From assembly GCA_963969365.1 (NCBI GenBank), contig OZ017751.1, forward strand, positions 1,054,001-1,118,000: a DNA stretch of 64,000 nucleotides. Direction: 5' to 3'. Of the stretch, positions 61,501-64,000 are shown piece by piece. The DNA comes from Asterochloris sp. CNOR1. Taxonomy: Eukaryota; Chlorophyta; Trebouxiophyceae; Trebouxiales; Trebouxiaceae. Positions within the stretch are counted from its first letter, which is position 1. Each line of letters opens with the position of its first letter. Position numbers and translations under genes: made by a program. The notes under the pieces are model-generated. The model was not told the DNA's origin. It saw only the letters and a program-made list of their open reading frames with translations, and searched no databases.

Positions 61501-62220
61501 CTGGTGGGTTACCTCCTGTCCTGGAACTCAAGCCGGTGCACACACAGGCCAGCACCAGCCGCTTCTGCTGAACCTCTGGGCTTTCTCAGAGTTTTCTGTC
61601 ACGGCTATCCATGTTTCCTGAGACCAGCGGAGGCCCCTGCCTGGAGCATTCAACTCCAGGCAGAAGCCAGCTGCACTGCGTGCCGACCTGGTGTGCACAA
61701 GCACGTGTGGGTCAGGGAGAGGTGGCCCCACCTGAGCAGCAAAGTACTCATAATCGCCTGCCATAGTGAGCGTCTTGGGGTGGGGCGAGAAGGTGATGCG
61801 CTCCTGCAGCAGGTATAGCACGCGGTGCGTGATCGCATCTCAGCAGAGGTGCCATGAGCTGCTGCGCTTAGGTCGCTATCCCCTCACCCTGGCTGGGGCT
61901 AACAGGTGAGCAGGCTGCGGTCATTGCGGGCAGAGGCTGCATAGTCATGCGGCAAAGCTCAAAGTACCCATGACGAATGCTGGAACAGCACATTCCCTCA
62001 CCCTGGCTGGGGCGAGCAGGTGGGCCTGCCCAGATGCGCAGATGGCATGCAGGCAGCAGCCATCACACAGCTTGCCCACTGCCGCATCGTCTGTGATGTC
62101 CCTTTCAAAGTCTGTCAACTGGAAGTCCTGCATTGGCAGAGCGCACTGGGGAGATAGGTGCAGGAGCCCCAGCAAAGCATAGCATGAGCCCACGGCAAGG
62201 GTGTTACACCTGAGTTTCAA
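40536..62220 (-). CDS. SMCHD1/GMI1-type chromatin protein with GHKL ATPase and SMC hinge
   Basis: SMCHD1 (mammals) and GMI1 (plants) are noncanonical SMC proteins acting in gene silencing and DNA repair. N-terminal exons: 62127-62002, 61803-61732, 61452-61354, 61115-60993, 60786-60697 and 60417 onward, all in phase. They hold the GHKL ATPase: AYALAELIDNSLRAT (N box with Glu and Asp-Asn), CVQDNGSGMS (DxGxG), GGDLSYFGVGSK and LAHLYHYYLHGEQGN. Then IFETFWQGRLIPGARID and FKEWLTQCHATLDKSVAFEV follow the family order. Middle exons, 56368 to about 45580, encode many beta-rich Ig-like modules, for example FEVEVTLQDAFGHRWQ, AGPPAKLVIEGPATL and LPQLALRVADAGGN. The SMC hinge lies at 43885-42080 (GCLGYAFNL, AALLAGLLGQTLVFETL, LITLDGSRISSKG), flanked by coiled coils (45175-45030; 41790-41290). 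The C-terminus is basic (PAKKTRSAEKQ, EGKRSKRQR), a likely nuclear signal. About 35-40 exons. The start is uncertain: 62220, 62133 or an upstream exon. Confidence 0.85.
43387..43715. repeat. Three-copy exon-edge echo, hinge exon of the SMCHD1-like gene
   Basis: The functional exon end (43690-43715, donor after 43673) contains GTCAGGCACAGGATGTCC. Copies in the next intron lie at 43582-43607 and 43387-43412, both with ATCAGGCACAGGA. Spacing is 108 and 195 bases. Both copies keep an AG|GT-like junction beside them. Confidence 0.8.
43828..43978. repeat. Exon-edge echo, acceptor side of the same hinge exon
   Basis: Coding bases 43828-43875 (GCTGGGTCGCCCACAGTG) are copied at 43930-43978 upstream of the exon. 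The offset is 102 bases. The copy still reads TVGDPAEA where the exon reads TVGDPALA. The same exon thus has echoes on both sides. Confidence 0.8.
49490..49995. repeat. Four-copy exon-edge echo, Ig-like exon of the SMCHD1-like gene
   Basis: The exon ending at 49954 encodes VTLQDAFGHRW with a GTGGCA donor. Three decayed copies follow in the intron at about 49773-49815, 49661-49703 and 49490-49530. Each keeps a form of CTGTGGCC followed by TCCTGCAG. Spacings are roughly 175, 110 and 170 bases. Confidence 0.8.
54439..54650. repeat. Exon-edge echo, acceptor side, SMCHD1-like gene
   Basis: The exon start region 54439-54489 (GGCCTCAAACATCGCCTCAG) recurs at 54525-54571 as GGCCTCGCACACTGCCTCGG, 86 bases away. 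A weaker third copy begins near 54621 (GGCCTCACAACTGCGCAGGG). Confidence 0.7.
55917..56241. repeat. Three-copy exon-edge echo, donor side, SMCHD1-like gene
   Basis: The exon ending at 56204 closes with SEHSKRELQK. Copies in the next intron lie at 56086-56130 and 55917-55960 and still read QHSKRGLQEV and EHSRGELQRV with donor-like GT after them. Spacing is 112 and 169 bases. Confidence 0.85.
60213..60254. repeat. Perfect 21-base tandem duplication at a coding-exon end
   Basis: TCTTCTTCAAGTGCCCAACC with a final A occurs twice in direct succession at 60213-60233 and 60234-60254. On the coding strand this reads VGHLKKM then VGHLKKT. The unit is a multiple of three, so the frame is kept if the region is coding. 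It lies near the 3' end of an ATPase-domain exon whose donor I could not fix. Confidence 0.85.
61881..62033. repeat. Exon-edge echo, donor side, first clear exon of the SMCHD1-like gene
   Basis: Bases 61995-62033, across the donor at 62002, are copied at 61881-61920. Both begin CCCTCACCCTGGCTGGGGC, identical over 19 bases. Offset is 114 bases. This is the best-preserved echo in the window and so perhaps the youngest. Confidence 0.85.
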
Positions 62221-62424
62221 GGTTCAGGCCTGCCTGGATGGCACCTTTGAGCTCGTTCAATGCGCTGCCTGTGAAGTTTAGACAGATCGCAGGGCGGACA
62301 GCAGCCTTGCTGCCCACAAGTATCACCCTCAGTTGCATGGCGCAGGTGCAACCCTGTGAAGATCTTAGCTGAATTGACGACCTGGCAGTTCATGACATTG
62401 ACCAGGTCAACCACTTTCAACAAA

Positions 62425-62584
62425 TAAAGAAGTTGTGTGGCCTGGCTGGCAATCTTTGGTGCACAACAAAGACCTCAAGCGCCTGCATCTGGGCTTCCGC
62501 TGGTGCTTTGACATAGTTGGCAATGACACACCGCGGGTGTACCCTCTCAAGTTCAGGCGCATGTACAACAATCACCCCAAGTGA
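62425..62584 (+). CDS. Orphan exon-like frame between two minus-strand genes
   Basis: A plus-strand frame ending at the stop 62582-62584 reads HNKDLKRLHLGFRWCFDIVG and then DTPRVYPLKFRRMYNNHPK. Its third codon positions are rich in G and C, as in the surrounding genes. The opposite strand is also open here but with less of this bias. I found no partner exons. It could be the last exon of a small gene, part of a duplicated gene, or chance. Confidence 0.3.
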
Positions 62585-62630
62585 AACCCCATGCCAGATC
62601 TACAGTGCCCTTGTACTATGGCTTCAAGTC

Positions 62631-64000
62631 TCAGTCCCCATGAATATTCACAAGCTGCAGTCTCTGGCCAGTCAAGCTCTGTAAAGAAACTCTTGTGGTG
62701 GACCAGCCACTGGCCTCCAGCTGTTCTTTCAGATGTGGGGAACTGAAGTCTGTGTGCTGGCGACGCTGCACACAGCAGCTGCATCAGTGGCTTGGGGACC
62801 GCTTCTGCAACCAGCCTCACCTTTAATGAACCCACCTCTTCAGCACTGACGTGCTTGCCCAACTTGGCTGTCTGCGCATGGTAACGCTGCAGCAGGCAGC
62901 CACCAGCCAGCGCCTCGAGCCTGTCCAGTGCCGTGGCATCCTCAGCAAAAGCCACAAGGCAGTGCCCAGGCTGCTGTGCAACTACAAATGGCTGCCCAGG
63001 AGCCATGCCAAGCAGGTCGAGGTCCTCCTTAGTGCACGCGATCTGAACCCAGGCAAGCACAAGCATGGAGCCTGCCCATTTTGACTGCACTGCACGCAGT
63101 GGTCACGCCTCTCACTCACCCATTGCACCCTCAGCTTGTATGGCTGCCATAAGATGTCTGTCAAGGTTGGTGGAAACAGGGGCTCCAGCTGTGCCATCCG
63201 CTCAGGGGTGGTCCTCCTGCCCTGCAGCCAGCTTGAGGCTTTCAATCAGCTTCTGGTGTGCGGGACATGTCCTGCCACCCAGCTGATGCACAGCAGGCTG
63301 CAAGTTGCACCTTGGACAGGACAAATACACCTTGTGCCCTCCACATTAGGGGTTCAGCCTGCGCAGAGACCTCCTGTCAGGCATGCTGGAGAGACAGCAC
63401 AGATGTGATGCCTAAGGAGTCAATGAGCGTTTGCCTGTAGAAGGGAAGGCCTCACAGCTGCAGGGCAGTCACCTCACCTGCTGGATAAAGATGGCCATGC
63501 GAGCCGGATTCATGGTCTTCAGCACCAGGGCACGCACGGCCCTAATGTTGCAGTAGACATGGGCATATGTCAGGCTCAGGAAGGCCGCCCACACAAGCAC
63601 GGGACTGTCTGCACCCTCAAATCAGACCTCAGGAGAGGCTCTGCAAGGGGCTGTGCTGCAGCTGTGCTCCACGGTGAAACCAGCACCCTGCTTGCCTGCA
63701 GTGCTGTAGGTCAACGCCATCCCAAGCAGCATGCCCAGAAGCGTTGTTGCTGTTTCCTGAACGAAGGCGCAGTGAGCCTCAGAGCAGCAGCAATGCCGAA
63801 CACTTACAGACAGCCAGCTGTCAGCCCTACTGTATCAAGCAGTGATTGGACTACCGCGCTGCACAGACTGTGTCTGCACCTGGCAGCCCTCCTTGGCACT
63901 GATATCAGCTGCGTTCTGCTGGATGGCAAAGTGCTGCGTCAGGGCTGCACGGACAGCTCCAGCAGCAGCCCCTGTGACCCCAGACAACACCTTGGCTGAG
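62631..64000 (-). CDS. RUS (ROOT UV-B SENSITIVE, DUF647) family protein, 5' end beyond the window
   Basis: RUS proteins are plastid or other membrane-associated proteins; plant members act in UV-B sensing, vitamin B6 balance and auxin transport, and the biochemistry is unclear. Six exons join in phase: 63995-63880, 63756-63696, 63608-63478, 63221-63120, 63042-62821 and 62765-62631. The first two give the family hallmark ALTQHFAIQQNAADISAKEG, followed by Gln and ETATTLLGMLLGMALTY. Next comes WAAFLSLTYAHVYCNIRAVR and ALVLKTMNPARMA, matching the DUF647 core. The C-terminal region ends LKEQLEASGWSTTRVSLQSL and VNIHGD. Hydrophobic stretches suggest membrane association. One intron (after 63696) uses a GC donor, CAG|GCAAGC, required by phase. 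The N-terminus lies to the right of the window. Confidence 0.88.

Noticed and set aside
1-64000. Mobile elements, virus-like fossils, CRISPR arrays, rRNA or tRNA genes
   Set aside because: I looked for transposase, reverse transcriptase or capsid motifs, long terminal or inverted repeats, and regular short repeats. None could be supported. Small tRNA genes could still have been missed by eye.

Overview
The window looks like nuclear DNA of a green alga (Chlorophyta). Most genes are split into many short exons of about 60-300 bases, with introns that usually run from GTGAG/GTAAG to CTGCAG. The recognisable proteins are eukaryotic, several with plant-type sequence (SnRK1 beta subunit, QCR7, RUS/DUF647 protein). 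Two genes are close to ciliary transition-zone proteins (meckelin/TMEM67 and, less surely, TMEM138), which fits a lineage with ciliated cells or ciliated ancestors. I cannot name the species. All exon calls come from reading frames, splice consensus and remembered family sequences; no search was run.

Layout. 1-9171 (minus): a long coiled-coil protein in about 17 exons, cut by the left edge. 9880-10066 (plus): an isolated exon-like frame. 10400-12475 (minus): a TruA-type tRNA pseudouridine synthase. 61 bases away and divergent, 12537-16702 (plus): a PYROXD2-like FAD oxidoreductase. 17830-19253 (plus): cytochrome bc1 subunit 7. 19501-21692 (minus): SnRK1 beta subunit. 22696-25273 (plus): mitochondrial prohibitin 1. 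25378-26067 (minus): TMEM138-like four-helix membrane protein, divergent by 67 bases from 26135-29012 (plus), an unrecognised Cys-rich secreted protein. 31027-40242 (plus): meckelin/TMEM67. 40536-62220 (minus): a very large SMCHD1/GMI1-type protein with a GHKL ATPase, many Ig-like modules, an SMC hinge and coiled coils. 62631-64000 (minus): the 3' part of a RUS-family gene.

How the genes relate. There is no operon logic; genes alternate strands and several pairs share very short divergent promoters. QCR7, prohibitin and probably the PYROXD2-like enzyme act in mitochondria. TMEM67 and the TMEM138-like protein would act in the ciliary transition zone and lie within 15 kb of each other.

The most unusual feature is structural. 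At about 17 places in at least six genes, introns hold decayed tandem copies of the neighbouring exon edge, often including its donor or acceptor, displaced by about 70-230 bases. I call these exon-edge echoes. They suggest that introns here grow by repeated small tandem duplications across splice junctions. I saw no CRISPR array, rRNA, tRNA, retroelement or virus-like fossil that I could support.
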